Shown piece by piece: positions 34,717-43,786 of a DNA stretch of 64,000 bases. The stretch comes from an uncultured Oscillospiraceae bacterium (GTDB taxonomy: Bacteria > Bacillota > Clostridia > Oscillospirales > Acutalibacteraceae), in contig UQLR01000006.1 in assembly GCA_900541975.1 (NCBI GenBank), positions 1 through 64,000 on the forward strand, read 5' to 3'. Every line of letters starts with the position of its first letter. Within the stretch, counting starts at the first letter, position 1. The notes under the pieces are model-generated. The model did not search any database, was not told the DNA's origin, and was given only the letters and a program-made list of their open reading frames with translations. The position numbers were made by a program, and so were the translations under genes.

Positions 34717-34750
34717 AAGGGGCAGCAGCAAGAAAATGCTGCTGCCCCTT
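34717..34750 (+). terminator. Hairpin terminator after the nitroreductase gene
   Basis: A perfect 13-bp stem (AAGGGGCAGCAGC at 34717-34729 with its complement at 34738-34750) with an 8-base loop. The T-tail is weak (ATCATT). Confidence 0.6.
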
Positions 34751-34796
34751 ATCATTCAGCAAAAAAGTGGCAATAATAGAGCCCTAAGCCTATATC

Positions 34797-34895
34797 TTAC
34801 GGGATGTATTTCAACCCCCATTTGGTTATTTCATAAAAAATAGGCAGCAATGCCTTTCCTTTATCCGTCAACGAATATTGCAAACGGCCGTGACA
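34797..34895 (-). pseudogene. C-terminal remnant of a second HxlR regulator
   Basis: Reading the minus strand backwards from a TAA at 34797-34799 gives about 30 codons, GRLQYSLTDKGKALLPIFYE followed by ITKWGLKYIP. This is the typical C terminus of an HxlR-family regulator (compare VEYSLT..G in the intact gene at 33635). The N-terminal part with the helix-turn-helix is missing: upstream of about 34895 the sequence changes to unrelated coding sequence. The fragment therefore looks like the residue of a deletion. Confidence 0.72.
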
Positions 34896-35125
34896 AAAAC
34901 AAACTGGAGGAAAACCCGATTGCGCTCCAGAGCATGGAGGGAACGGATATTTCCTTCCCGCAGGACAGCCGCATTGCTTTTGCCGTTACGCTGGAAAAAA
35001 CGGTGGAGGTTGGAGACCACAACCTGCATATTTGCAAGATTGATAAAATGCTTGCGGATGACAGCAAGGAAGCTCTGTTTGCATGGGATGGCTACGCAAA
35101 GGTTGCACCTGCACAGGAGAAGTAA
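34890..35125 (+). pseudogene. C-terminal remnant of a flavin reductase-like protein
   Basis: About 75 codons on the plus strand, ending with a TAA at 35123-35125, give a clean coding-like frame (DSRIAFAVTLEKTVEVGDHN, HICKIDKMLADDSKEALF, AWDGYAKVAPAQEK). It resembles the C-terminal half of flavoredoxin or flavin reductase proteins, but the N-terminal FMN-binding half is absent. The open frame continues upstream only as antisense of the HxlR remnant, so no real start exists. Family assignment is moderate. Together with the HxlR remnant it looks like the two outer ends of a divergent gene pair fused by deletion. Confidence 0.55.
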
Positions 35126-35511
35126 ATTGCAAAGCGGTATTCATCTATGCAAGCAGCGCTTCCCTACTATATGAAAACGGCAAACTGTCTCCATCATTTC
35201 TTCGTTTGCAGTAAAACGGTTTTTGGAATATCTTTAACCTCGCTAAAATTTTAAATGAGCAAATATTCAAACAGCGCATTTCTGTTCATCCGAATTTACG
35301 GGTGGTATCGATGCGCTGTTTTTGTAAATTGAAAAAATAGTTTTTTGAAAGCTTGGCATTTCCGGCGTGTTCCCTGTAGCAGAAAATCAAAAGGATTTTT
35401 TCCAAAATTTTGGCAAAAACGCATTGTGCGGTGTTGTAGATACTACAAAAATTTTCAGAGGATACGAATGCCACGCAAAGCTGCGGTCCTTTCTCATGTA
35501 TAGCCGTATTG
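35126..35511. other. Gene-free region after the pseudogene pair
   Basis: I see no supportable gene in these 386 bases. A long-loop hairpin with a T-run is at 35270-35323. A short inverted repeat TTGTAG-ATA-CTACAA lies at 35434-35448, without any obvious gene to control. Confidence 0.5.
35270..35323 (+). terminator. Possible long-loop terminator
   Basis: A 10-bp stem (AACAGCGCAT at 35270-35279 with its complement at 35311-35320) encloses 31 bases and ends in TTTTTG. It may belong to the lost flavin reductase gene. Confidence 0.45.
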
Positions 35512-36183
35512 TCAGCACGCAGGCCCAATCTGCAACAAACCGGGCTGCGCAAGCAGCTGGGCAAAGCTTTCAATATACAGGTCTGCCTCTTTTTGCATTT
35601 TCTGTTTTTCTTTTTCCGAACATGGGTCGTATACAGCCACCGTATAAAAGCCGCCGCTGCGTGCGCCCGTTATTCCATCATAAATATCCTCAAAAACGGC
35701 ACATTGCTCCGGAAGAAGCTTCATTTGGCGGGCTGCTTGCAAATAAATATCTGGAAATCCCTTTCCGCGGCGTACATCTGCAAGCGTTGTGAAGGAATCA
35801 AAAAAATTATAAATCCCATTATTTTCAAGCGCAGCCTTATAAAGAATCTCCTGGGACGCAGTTGCGACGGCAAGAGGTATATGGCGCTCCCTTAAAAAGG
35901 TCAAATATTCCTTTACAAACGGTTTCAGGCGCACTGTTTCCCTGTACGCACGTTCAGCCATTGCGTTCCATTCCTGCACAAGCTGCGCAGGCGTATCCGG
36001 CAGGGAAAAGCGCCGGATTGTATATTCGGCCGCCTGTAAAAAACCCATGGGGGCAATTGTCTGCGCATAGTCCTCGGGAACGTCAAACCCGCGCGAAGAT
36101 AAAAACTGTATATCGATCTGTTCCCATATGCCCATGGAGTCGAGCAGTGTTCCATCCAAATCAAAAATTACGCCTTTCAGCAT
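35512..36183 (-). CDS. HAD-family phosphatase in the thiamine operon
   Basis: A 223-residue haloacid dehalogenase-like hydrolase of the beta-phosphoglucomutase-like group. The catalytic motif I is VIFDLDGTLLDSMGIWEQ. A helical cap follows, with AVATASQEI (motif II) and AVFEDIYDGITGA (motif IV). It starts only 5 bases after thiE and shares the thiamine transcript. Its position suggests it may dephosphorylate thiamine phosphate or a related pyrimidine or thiazole phosphate. Sugar-phosphate or nucleotide substrates are equally possible from motifs. Start ATG at 36183. Confidence 0.88.
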   Translation of the reverse strand: MLKGVIFDLDGTLLDSMGIWEQIDIQFLSSRGFDVPEDYAQTIAPMGFLQAAEYTIRRFSLPDTPAQLVQEWNAMAERAYRETVRLKPFVKEYLTFLRERHIPLAVATASQEILYKAALENNGIYNFFDSFTTLADVRRGKGFPDIYLQAARQMKLLPEQCAVFEDIYDGITGARSGGFYTVAVYDPCSEKEKQKMQKEADLYIESFAQLLAQPGLLQIGPAC

Positions 36184-36188
36184 GGAAT

Positions 36189-36815
36189 CTACCTCCTGTA
36201 CAACGCCCGCATTGCGCTGGCCGCACGCACAATATCTTTCTGCGCCAGAACAGCGGATACAACGGCAAGGCCGTCGATCCCCATCCCCTGAAAGGCGGGA
36301 GCTGTTTTCTGATTAATTCCTCCGATAACCACGATTGGAACAGAAACCGCCCGGCGGATTTTCTGAAGCTCTGCAAACGTTACGTCTGCCGCGTCCGGTT
36401 TTGTAGCCGTTGGATACATGGCGCCCACGCCAATGTAGCTTGCGCCGTCCTTTTCTGCCTGTATGGCTTCTTCCAGGCTGGAAACCGATACGCCCAGCAA
36501 TCTGTCTTTTCCAATGATTTCCCGTACAACCGGCGCAGGCAGATCGCTTTGCCCTACATGTACTCCGTCCGCACCCGCCGCAAGTGCGATATCGACCCTG
36601 TCATTAATGATCAGCGGTACATGGAAGCGGCGGGTAATCGCTTTGACACGCAGCGCCGTTTGGTAAAACATGCGGGAAGACAACGCCTTTTCCCGCAATT
36701 GCACAACCGTACATCCGCCTTTTAAAGCAAGCTCCACAGATTCTTCCACCGTTTGCGCCGACATTAAGCGCCTGTCTGTACAAAGGTACAGGCTGTAGTC
36801 TACTTTATACTTCAT
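36189..36815 (-). CDS. thiE: Thiamine-phosphate synthase
   Basis: A 208-residue TIM-barrel enzyme that joins hydroxymethylpyrimidine diphosphate and thiazole phosphate. Family motifs are [67 protein letters not shown] and [16 protein letters not shown]. It overlaps the end of thiM by 11 bases, and AAAGGAG precedes its ATG at 36815 inside thiM. The operon lacks thiazole biosynthesis genes, so the thiazole probably comes by ThiM salvage. Confidence 0.95.
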   Translation of the reverse strand: MKYKVDYSLYLCTDRRLMSAQTVEESVELALKGGCTVVQLREKALSSRMFYQTALRVKAITRRFHVPLIINDRVDIALAAGADGVHVGQSDLPAPVVREIIGKDRLLGVSVSSLEEAIQAEKDGASYIGVGAMYPTATKPDAADVTFAELQKIRRAVSVPIVVIGGINQKTAPAFQGMGIDGLAVVSAVLAQKDIVRAASAMRALYRR

Positions 36816-37626
36816 CTATTTTGCTCCTTTGCGCAAACTCCTGCGCCCCAAGTGTACTTAAGGCGTCTATCAGGGCTATGCGAAAGCTTGCAGTTCCAAC
36901 GTTTCCGGCTTTTGCACAGGCGATTTCACCGGCAATTCCCATAGCCGACACAGCGGCGGCCGCTGCTGTAAAGTAATCACCCTTACAGGCTCCGGCAAAA
37001 GCCCCGGCCAGGGCGGATGCCATACATCCTGTCCCTGTTACCCGCGCAAGCATGGGGTGCCCGTTTCGGATTTTTATTGTATGTACACCGTCTGAGATTA
37101 CATCTACCGCCCCAGTTACAGCTGCTATACATCCCAACTTTTCTGCGGCGGCCTGCGCAACGCACACGTTGTCGTTTTTTGCATCGCCTGACGATACATC
37201 CACACCCTTTGTTGTTGCCGAAAGCCCCGCCACAAAGGAAATTTCTGAAAGATTTCCCCTGAGTATGGCAATTTGTACTTCCTGTGTAATTCTGTTTGTT
37301 TCCGCATTGCGCAAATGGGAAGCACCCGCACCCACAGGATCCAGTACTACGGGGACTTTTAACGCGTTTGCCCTTTTTCCCGCCGCCAGCATAGATTCAA
37401 CCGCTGAACGGTTGAGCGTACCAATGTTCAGGACCAGAGCGCTGGATACAGAGGCAATATCTGCCGCTTCTTCTATGGCGTCCGCCATAATGGGCGAAGC
37501 GCCGATTGCCAGGGTTACGTTTGCTACGTCGTTTACCGTCACATAGTTCGTAATATGGTGAATCAGCGGCACGTTTTCTCTGACCGCTTCCAAAAGATCT
37601 GCTATATTTTTTCGTATATCGTTCAT
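36805..37626 (-). CDS. thiM: Hydroxyethylthiazole kinase
   Basis: A 273-residue kinase that phosphorylates the thiazole alcohol salvaged from thiamine breakdown. Features are [20 protein letters not shown] and [15 protein letters not shown] near the N terminus, [15 protein letters not shown] in the middle, and the nucleotide site [17 protein letters not shown] with the catalytic Cys/Asp neighbourhood. The ATG at 37626 has AAAGGAAG at good distance; the longer open frame upstream overlaps thiC and has no site. It lies between thiC and thiE in the TPP-controlled operon. Confidence 0.95.
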   Translation of the reverse strand: MNDIRKNIADLLEAVRENVPLIHHITNYVTVNDVANVTLAIGASPIMADAIEEAADIASVSSALVLNIGTLNRSAVESMLAAGKRANALKVPVVLDPVGAGASHLRNAETNRITQEVQIAILRGNLSEISFVAGLSATTKGVDVSSGDAKNDNVCVAQAAAEKLGCIAAVTGAVDVISDGVHTIKIRNGHPMLARVTGTGCMASALAGAFAGACKGDYFTAAAAAVSAMGIAGEIACAKAGNVGTASFRIALIDALSTLGAQEFAQRSKIDEV

Positions 37627-37628
37627 CC

Positions 37629-38960
37629 TTACGCTTCCTTTTCTGTTTTCTCTTCGGGGCAAAGATGCACCCTTTGGCCTGATAAAATTTTGTTGCTCGT
37701 TCTGACTGCACACATTTTCCCACACATTGAGCAGCTGTGCCTGTCTGCCGGCGGCCTGCTTTCATAATACGCCCTTGCCTTGCCGCCGTCCAGTGCAAGA
37801 CTGAACATGCGCTCCCAGTCCATCTCACGGCGTGCCTGTGCCATTTCGTTGTCTATACGGCGCGCATGGGGTATTCCTTTTGCAATATCTGCAGCATGCG
37901 CTGCGATTTTTCCTGCTACAATCCCTTCCTTTACATCGCTGGCGTCTGGCAGGCGTAAATGTTCCGCCGGCGTTACATAGCATAAAAAGTCTGCTCCGCT
38001 TGCAGCGGCAACCGCACCGCCGATTGCCGCTGTGATGTGGTCGTAGCCCGGCGCTATATCTGTGACGATCGGCCCCAGAACATAAAACGGCGCGTTGTGG
38101 CAGAGCCTTTTTTGCAGCGCCATGTTGGCTGCTATTTCGTTGAGCGCCATATGGCCCGGCCCCTCTACCATAACCTGTACATCCTTTTCCCACGCGCGCT
38201 TTGTCAGGCTGCCCAGCTCAATAAGTTCGCAGATCTGCCCCGCATCGGAGCTGTCGTCAATACAGCCTGGTCGCAGGGCATCCCCCAGGCTGATTGTCAC
38301 GTCATAGGTACGCAAAAGATCGAGCAGCGCGTCATAATGCTCATAGAATGGATTTTCACTGCCGGTCATTTCCATCCAGGCAAACAGCAGCGAGCCGCCG
38401 CGGGAAACAAGGTTCATTCTTCTGCCTGCTCGCCTGAACGCTTCTACCGTGCGCCTGTTGATCCCGGCGTGAATTGTCATAAAATCCACGCCCTCCTGCG
38501 CATGTGCAGAAACCACCTGCAGAAAATCCTGCGCGGTGATCGACGCCAGATCCTTTTCCAAGTAACCGATTGCGTCATAAACCGGAACCGTCCCGACCAT
38601 CGCCGGAGATTTTTCAAGAAGCGCCTTGCGAAAACCGTTTGTTTTTCCGTAATTGCTTAAATCCATAATCGCTTCCGCGCCAAAATCTATGGCAAGCTGC
38701 ACCTTGCGCATTTCTTCTGCATATTCCCGACAGTCGCCCGATACGCCGAGATTGACATTGATTTTTGTCCTCAGGCCTGTCCCAATTCCCTCGGGTGAGA
38801 GCGAGGTGTGGTGAATGTTCGCCGGGATTGCTACCTGCCCGCATGCTACAAGTTCTCTGAGCTTTTCCGGATCCATATACTCTTTTTCTGCAACCACACG
38901 CATTTGCGGGGTAATGATCCCCTTTTTCGCGGCCTCCATTTGTGTTGCATATTCTTTCAT
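37629..38960 (-). CDS. thiC: Phosphomethylpyrimidine synthase
   Basis: A 443-residue radical SAM enzyme that converts aminoimidazole ribotide into hydroxymethylpyrimidine phosphate. It is of the shorter clostridial type. Motifs include [72 protein letters not shown] and [15 protein letters not shown]. The C-terminal [4Fe-4S] cysteines are in [12 protein letters not shown] (CxxCxxxC). It starts with ATGA overlapping the thiD end, after GAAAGGAG. All this fits a thiD-thiC-thiM-thiE transcript governed by the upstream TPP riboswitch. Confidence 0.96.
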   Translation of the reverse strand: MKEYATQMEAAKKGIITPQMRVVAEKEYMDPEKLRELVACGQVAIPANIHHTSLSPEGIGTGLRTKINVNLGVSGDCREYAEEMRKVQLAIDFGAEAIMDLSNYGKTNGFRKALLEKSPAMVGTVPVYDAIGYLEKDLASITAQDFLQVVSAHAQEGVDFMTIHAGINRRTVEAFRRAGRRMNLVSRGGSLLFAWMEMTGSENPFYEHYDALLDLLRTYDVTISLGDALRPGCIDDSSDAGQICELIELGSLTKRAWEKDVQVMVEGPGHMALNEIAANMALQKRLCHNAPFYVLGPIVTDIAPGYDHITAAIGGAVAAASGADFLCYVTPAEHLRLPDASDVKEGIVAGKIAAHAADIAKGIPHARRIDNEMAQARREMDWERMFSLALDGGKARAYYESRPPADRHSCSMCGKMCAVRTSNKILSGQRVHLCPEEKTEKEA

Positions 38961-39757
38961 TTAAAAACTCCTTTCCTGTCATAAAATGCATAAAAATGGT
39001 GGGTTGGCCCATGGCCTTTTCCAATAGGCAGCGCATGCAGGATGGCCTGTGTGACGTAGTGCTTGCCATGCTGTACCGCTGTTTTGACATCCATCCCTCT
39101 GGCAAGGCCCGCAGCAATAGCCGAAGAAAGCGTGCAACCCGTCCCGTGCGTATTGGGGGTTGCAACCCGTTTTGCCCTGAAAATGGAAAAACATTTTCCA
39201 TCAAACAGCACATCGGTGGGCGCACCGGGCAAATGGCCGCCCTTGACCAGCACATTTGCGGCTCCCATACGCCACAACTTTTCCGCTGCCCTTTGCATGT
39301 CCGCCTGCGTTTCTATCTGCACACCAGAAAGCACCTGCGCCTCAGGAATATTAGGCGTAAGCAAAAAGGTCAGGGGAATAAGCGTTTCCCGCATCGTAGC
39401 AAGCGCGGCCTTCTCCACCAGCGCGCGGCCGCTCTTTGCATGCATAACCGGGTCTGTAACAACCAGTGTTGCTTGATATTGTGAAAGCTTTTGCGCCACC
39501 GCACACATAACGGGCGCACTTTTGAGCATGCCCAGCTTTACGGCGTCAATGGGGATATCTTCAAACACTGCATCTATCTGATCTTCAATTGCTTTAACAT
39601 CCATTTCCCATACGGACAGCACCCTGTTTGTGTTTTCCGCTACAATGGATGTGATTACGCTTGTTCCGTATACGCCGTTTGCAGCAAAGGTTTTCAAGTC
39701 CGCCTGTATACCCGCTCCGCCGCTGCAATCAGAACCAGCGATCGACATACAGCATCG
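38957..39757 (-). CDS. thiD: Hydroxymethylpyrimidine/phosphomethylpyrimidine kinase
   Basis: A 266-residue ribokinase-type kinase that adds two phosphates to hydroxymethylpyrimidine. Motifs are [46 protein letters not shown] and [20 protein letters not shown] choose a GTG start at 39757 (read [11 protein letters not shown]), which aligns exactly with the usual MKKALTIAGSD start and has GAAAGGAAG ten bases upstream. A later ATG at 39748 would cut into the conserved first strand. It is the first gene of the operon, just below the riboswitch terminator. Confidence 0.94.
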   Translation of the reverse strand, partial: RCCMSIAGSDCSGGAGIQADLKTFAANGVYGTSVITSIVAENTNRVLSVWEMDVKAIEDQIDAVFEDIPIDAVKLGMLKSAPVMCAVAQKLSQYQATLVVTDPVMHAKSGRALVEKAALATMRETLIPLTFLLTPNIPEAQVLSGVQIETQADMQRAAEKLWRMGAANVLVKGGHLPGAPTDVLFDGKCFSIFRAKRVATPNTHGTGCTLSSAIAAGLARGMDVKTAVQHGKHYVTQAILHALPIGKGHGPTHHFYAFYDRKGVFK

Positions 39758-39789
39758 CACTTTCCATGCACTTCCTTTCTTTCTGAAAA

Positions 39790-39823
39790 TAAAAAAACGA
39801 TGCACTGTAAAATAGGCACCGTT
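39790..39823 (-). terminator. Riboswitch expression-platform terminator
   Basis: On the minus strand an 8-bp stem with one G-U pair (AACGGTGC, complement of 39816-39823, with GCATCGTT, complement of 39796-39803) is followed by seven T residues. It lies between the TPP aptamer and thiD, so it is the likely TPP-dependent transcription terminator. Confidence 0.78.
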
Positions 39824-39857
39824 TTCATAGCTTGTTCAAAAATGAACGTGATGATTG

Positions 39858-39932
39858 CTTCCCTACGACAGTTTTAACTAACAGGTTCAAAGGGTCAGGT
39901 TTTACCTTCTCAACTCCGCAGAGTCCCCCCGC
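39858..39932 (-). promoter_or_regulatory. TPP riboswitch (THI element)
   Basis: On the minus strand the leader carries the TPP aptamer hallmarks: GGGGGGACTCTGCGGAGTTG, then a GAGAAGG segment, ACCTGACCCTTTGAACCTG, and GTCGTAGGGAAG. These match the conserved CUGAGA-like and ACCCUUUGAACCUGA...CGUAGGGAAG elements. It lies about 100 bases upstream of thiD with a terminator between them. High TPP should stop transcription of the thi operon. Confidence 0.93.
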
Positions 39933-39995
39933 ACATCTGTATTCTGTTTTCCATATTGTAACGCAAACGCTTTATTTTGTCAATCCATGTAAATT

Positions 39996-40520
39996 TTACG
40001 GCTGCTCTTCCTGTTTCCGGACTGTTGCGGCGCCGTCCTTATCCATTTTTACCACAGGGTGTTCCTTCTGCTGTTTTTTCGCCTGCGCTGCTTGTTCTGC
40101 CTGGTACTGCTCGCCTGTTTTCACAAGCAGCAAATACATAGATAATAAAAAAGTAACAATATATAGAAGCAGGGAAAGCATAGACCCCAGAGAAATACTT
40201 GCCGGTGTGATCATGAGCAAAATTGCCGTCACGCCAAGTACAGAGCACAAAAGCCCTGCCACTGCTTTAAGCCTGCTTTTCTTATCAAACGCTGCAATAA
40301 AAAAACCGGCCGCGGGGATCAGGATAAATAAAAGGAACAGAAGCCCCGCCCAGATTTCCGCATTGGCAAACGAACGCATAATCAGGTCAATTGCCGTAAC
40401 CGTCTTTGAACGCGCGCCGTCAACCACCACATAATAAGGCAGCGCCACACACGCCATAGCAATGACAAAAAAAGTACATATACCCAGCCTTATCCGGTTG
40501 GAACGTTTGCTGTCCTGCAT
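39996..40520 (-). CDS. Hypothetical four-helix membrane protein
   Basis: I do not recognise a family. The 174 residues contain about four transmembrane helices (LGICTFFVIAMACVALPYYV, IWAGLLFLLFILIPAAGFF, AVAGLLCSVLGVTAILLM, MLSLLLYIVTFLLSMYLLL). A charged cytoplasmic tail rich in Gln, Lys and Glu (YQAEQAAQAKKQQKEHPV) follows. The ATG has AAAGGCGG upstream. It lies 21 bases after the pyrophosphatase gene on the same strand, so the two are probably co-transcribed. No function is proposed. Confidence 0.75.
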   Translation of the reverse strand: MQDSKRSNRIRLGICTFFVIAMACVALPYYVVVDGARSKTVTAIDLIMRSFANAEIWAGLLFLLFILIPAAGFFIAAFDKKSRLKAVAGLLCSVLGVTAILLMITPASISLGSMLSLLLYIVTFLLSMYLLLVKTGEQYQAEQAAQAKKQQKEHPVVKMDKDGAATVRKQEEQP

Positions 40521-40541
40521 AAATAAACCGCCTTTCGTTTT

Positions 40542-41075
40542 TTATGAATTTCCAAATTTTCTTTTATAGCTTTCAATTGCATCGGCCACGATCTGCTTTG
40601 CCTGTTCTACCCCCTGCACCTCATTGACAGCCGTCTCTTTATTTTCAAGCGTTTTATAAACAGCGAAAAAATGCCGCATTTCTTCAAAAATATGGCTGGG
40701 AAGCTGGCTTATATCCGAATACCCGTTATACGTGGGATCATTAAACGGAATTGCAATAATTTTTTCATCATTACGGCCGTTGTCCACCATGCTGATCACA
40801 CCAATGGGATAGCAGCGGATCAATGTCATCGGATACACTGTCTGGCTGCATAAAACCAGCACGTCAAGCGGGTCCAAATCGTCGGCATAAGTTCGCGGAA
40901 TAAACCCGTAATTTGCCGGGTAATGTGTGGAAGTATATAAAATTCTGTCCAATTCTAAAAGACCGGTATGCTTGTCCAGTTCATACTTTGTTTTGCTGCC
41001 TTTTGGAATCTCAATCACAACCATAAAATTCTCCGGATGGATACGTAAAGGATCGATATCATGCCAAACATTCAT
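40542..41075 (-). CDS. ppa: Inorganic pyrophosphatase (family I)
   Basis: A 177-residue soluble pyrophosphatase that hydrolyses PPi and pulls biosynthetic reactions forward. The metal-binding signature is YADDLDPLDVLVL, with supporting KYELDKHTGLLELDRI, PANYGFIPRTY and the later GRNDEKIIAIPFNDPTY. The ATG at 41075 (MNVWHDIDP) has AGGGG seven bases upstream; the longer open frame upstream has no site. It is followed by the membrane protein gene. Confidence 0.93.
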   Translation of the reverse strand: MNVWHDIDPLRIHPENFMVVIEIPKGSKTKYELDKHTGLLELDRILYTSTHYPANYGFIPRTYADDLDPLDVLVLCSQTVYPMTLIRCYPIGVISMVDNGRNDEKIIAIPFNDPTYNGYSDISQLPSHIFEEMRHFFAVYKTLENKETAVNEVQGVEQAKQIVADAIESYKRKFGNS

Positions 41076-41169
41076 AAAGCATCCCCTGTCCTTTCGGGTT
41101 TTTACATGATTATAGCATGCCCAGCCATCTCTGTCAAAGCTTCCTGAAAGACAACTGACCACAGGTCAC

Positions 41170-41198
41170 TTGATTAACCGTTTTATTTATGCTATACT
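41170..41198 (+). promoter_or_regulatory. Sigma-A promoter of the GH13 gene
   Basis: TTGATT (41170-41175) and TATACT (41193-41198) are 17 bases apart, with TGC just before the -10. It lies 28 bases before the GH13 ATG at 41226. Confidence 0.78.
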
Positions 41199-41225
41199 AT
41201 ATTATAAAAAATGGAAGGTGAAATT

Positions 41226-42860
41226 ATGCCAAATTGGGTTAATGCATCTGTATTTTACCATATCTATCCATTGGGCTTTTGCGGCGCGCCCGAGTACAAC
41301 GACGGGCAGGTGATCCGCCGTCTGGATAAGCTTGCAGACTGGATTCCTCATTTAAAAAAACTGCAGGTAAACGCACTGTACATTGGCCCGCTTTTTGAAG
41401 CAAGCCGGCACGGTTACGATACAAGGGATTATTATAAAGTTGACCAGCGCCTGGGTGACAACACCAGCTTTAAAGCACTTTGCAGCCAGCTGCATGCAAA
41501 TGGTATACGCGTTGTGCTCGACGGTGTATTTAACCATGTTGGCAGGGAATTCTGGGCGTTTAAAGATGTGCAGGAAAAAAGAGAGGCTTCCCCCTATTGC
41601 GGCTGGTTTCAAAATCTGCATTTCAACGCCTGCAGCCCTGCGGGCGATCCGTTCTGGTATGAAGGATGGAACGGACATTACGACCTTGTAAAGCTGAATT
41701 TAAAGCACCCGGACGTTATTCGCCATTTATTGGGCGCAGTGGAAATGTGGATGAATGAATTTCATATCGACGGACTCCGGCTGGACGCCGCTGATTGTGT
41801 TGATCCCGACTTTTTCCGCCAGCTTCACAGCTTTTGCAAGGCAAAGAATCCTGATTTCTGGCTGATGGGCGAAATCATTCATGGCGATTATACCCGGTGG
41901 GCCAACCCGGAAATGCTGGATTCTGTTACGAACTACGAATGCTATAAGGGAATTTACTCTTCCCACAATGACCATAATTATTTTGAAATTGCACACTCTT
42001 TGCAGCGCCAGTTTGCAGCCGGTGGAATTTACAAAGGCATATGCACATATAATTTTGTGGATAACCACGACGTCAACCGCATTGCCGACAATTGCCGCAA
42101 TACGGCGCACTTAAAAAACGTTTATACAATTTTGTATACCATGCCTGGCGTTCCCTCCATTTATTATGGAAGCGAGTGGGCGGTCCATGGAACAAGAAGC
42201 AACCAGAGCGACCAGGCGCTGCGGCCCTGTCTGGAGTTGGGATGCACCACCGACGACGGCAAGGGTTTGGAAGAATACCTTTGTAAGCTCGGCAAAGCCA
42301 GAAGAGCGCTTAAACCTTTACAGTATGGGGATTTTGAAAACATTATCATCAAAAACGAACAGCTTGTCTATGCACGACGTATGGAAGGACAGACCATTTA
42401 TATTGCACTGAACCTTGCAGACAGTGCGCAGCAGGTGGATTTCCGTATAGACGAAGGTTTTTCCCATCTTACCGACGTGCTGACGGGCGAAAGCTTCTCC
42501 GGCGATGACAGCCACCATCTTCCACTTGCGGCGTGCAGCGCAAGGATTCTTGTGCTGCATAACGGCGGTTTTTCCGGGCTGACCGGGGAACAGGCCGCCA
42601 TACTGTGCGACGATGAACCAGAAAAGCCCCCGCTGCCTGATATACCTGTCGTTACACCGGGCCGTTACAGACATTATAAAGGTGGAGAATACGAGGTTTT
42701 GGGAATTGCCCAGCACAGCGAGACAAAAGAAAAAATGGTCGTATATAAAGCCCTGTATGAAGGGGGCGGCCTTTGGGTAAGGCCGTATGACTTATTTATA
42801 CAATCAGTAGAATCCAACGGGCACACTATGCTACGCTTTACAAAAATCGACGAATTGTAA
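41226..42860 (+). CDS. GH13 alpha-amylase-family enzyme fused to DUF1653
   Basis: A 544-residue alpha-amylase-family glycosidase without signal peptide, so it acts on intracellular alpha-glucans or maltodextrins. The GH13 conserved regions are VVLDGVFNHVG, the nucleophile in GLRLDAADCVD, the acid/base in WLMGEIIHGDY and the third acid in FVDNHDVNRI. A beta domain follows. The last 65 residues (PGRYRHYKGGEYEVLGIAQH and YKALYEGGGLWVRPYDLF) are a DUF1653 domain, normally a stand-alone small protein. That fusion is unusual. The ATG at 41226 has GGAAGGTG upstream; an in-frame ATG at 41211 lies closer to the promoter start point. Confidence 0.9.
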   Translation: MPNWVNASVFYHIYPLGFCGAPEYNDGQVIRRLDKLADWIPHLKKLQVNALYIGPLFEASRHGYDTRDYYKVDQRLGDNTSFKALCSQLHANGIRVVLDGVFNHVGREFWAFKDVQEKREASPYCGWFQNLHFNACSPAGDPFWYEGWNGHYDLVKLNLKHPDVIRHLLGAVEMWMNEFHIDGLRLDAADCVDPDFFRQLHSFCKAKNPDFWLMGEIIHGDYTRWANPEMLDSVTNYECYKGIYSSHNDHNYFEIAHSLQRQFAAGGIYKGICTYNFVDNHDVNRIADNCRNTAHLKNVYTILYTMPGVPSIYYGSEWAVHGTRSNQSDQALRPCLELGCTTDDGKGLEEYLCKLGKARRALKPLQYGDFENIIIKNEQLVYARRMEGQTIYIALNLADSAQQVDFRIDEGFSHLTDVLTGESFSGDDSHHLPLAACSARILVLHNGGFSGLTGEQAAILCDDEPEKPPLPDIPVVTPGRYRHYKGGEYEVLGIAQHSETKEKMVVYKALYEGGGLWVRPYDLFIQSVESNGHTMLRFTKIDEL

Positions 42861-42904
42861 AAAATCGCTTCTTATCCTGTTTAAAAGGATAAGAAGCGAT
42901 TTTC
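42861..42904. terminator. Strong bidirectional terminator after the GH13 gene
   Basis: A perfect 17-bp stem (42861-42877 with 42887-42903) with a 9-base loop has an A-run at one foot and TTTT at the other. It serves the GH13 gene and the converging PHP gene. Confidence 0.9.
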
Positions 42905-42934
42905 TATGAAAACAGCATGCACAACGTAAAAATG

Positions 42935-43786
42935 TCAGACCGCGCCCTGTTTTTGCAGCAACGCAGCCTTCCGTTTTTTGAGTTTTAATAACTGCTCATC
43001 CAATGTCAGACAGGTACCAATCGGGTGCACGCTGCTGGTACTGCCGCCATGAAAATCCGTCCCGCCTGTAATAACCAGATCATACGCTTCTGCAATCGCG
43101 CCGAGTACTTCCAGATCGTCCTGCCGCGCTCTGGGGTAGTACACCTCAACCCCGTCCAGGCCTTTTTCTGCAAGCTCCGGCAAAAGCGCATATGTGTCAT
43201 ATACCGCAGGATGCGCCAATACAGCCACGCCTCCAGCGTCGTGAATCTGCTCAAGCACCTCAAAAACGTCCGGGTATTCTATATTGGTTTTTGCAATTCC
43301 GATCTTCCAATTAAAAAGTTTGTCATACAGCGGGCCGTACATTTTATCTGCATAGCCGGCGTCCACAAGCGTCTGCATAATATGCTGCTTGTAGATTGCC
43401 GTACTGCCCTGCGCCCGCTTTGCAACCATTTCCGGTGTAATGGGATACAAACGCATGACCTTTTGAAGTGCAATGCTGACCGCTTTTCTCCTGTTTGCCA
43501 GAATTTTCCCAAACAGGCCTTCCAGCCGCGCCGGATGCTCGCACATATAGCAAAGCAAATGCACCAACCGTTTTCTTTGGTAATCAAATGTAGATATTTC
43601 AGCGCCGTGGATCACTTCAACGCCATGGCGCTGTCCAAAAATTTTTGCCCTTGTCGCGCCCGCAAACGTGTCATGGTCTGTCACCGCAATGGTTGGAATC
43701 CCTTTATTTTTCGCAAGAATCACCAGCTCATCTATCGCGACGCTGCCGTCTGATAATTTCGTATGGCAATGTAAATCCGCAGCCAA
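42935..43786 (-). CDS. PHP-domain phosphoesterase (RNase AM/TrpH-like)
   Basis: A 283-residue metal-dependent phosphoesterase. The PHP metal motifs are ADLHCHTKLSDGS, IAVTDHDTFAGA, HGAEISTF, AVLAHPAVY and ITGGTDFHGG. The family includes 5'-3' exoribonucleases that trim rRNA ends and 3',5'-nucleotide bisphosphate phosphatases. I propose a TTG start at 43786, four bases after GGGGGAGGAAG, giving MAADLHCH. A longer frame reaches a TTG at 43834 with no site. It converges on the GH13 gene and shares its terminator. Confidence 0.86.
   Translation of the reverse strand: MAADLHCHTKLSDGSVAIDELVILAKNKGIPTIAVTDHDTFAGATRAKIFGQRHGVEVIHGAEISTFDYQRKRLVHLLCYMCEHPARLEGLFGKILANRRKAVSIALQKVMRLYPITPEMVAKRAQGSTAIYKQHIMQTLVDAGYADKMYGPLYDKLFNWKIGIAKTNIEYPDVFEVLEQIHDAGGVAVLAHPAVYDTYALLPELAEKGLDGVEVYYPRARQDDLEVLGAIAEAYDLVITGGTDFHGGSTSSVHPIGTCLTLDEQLLKLKKRKAALLQKQGAV

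Noticed and set aside
35434..35448. TTGTAG-ATA-CTACAA as a BlaI or CopY operator
   Set aside because: The spacing and half-sites do not match TACANNTGTA-type boxes and no candidate gene is adjacent.
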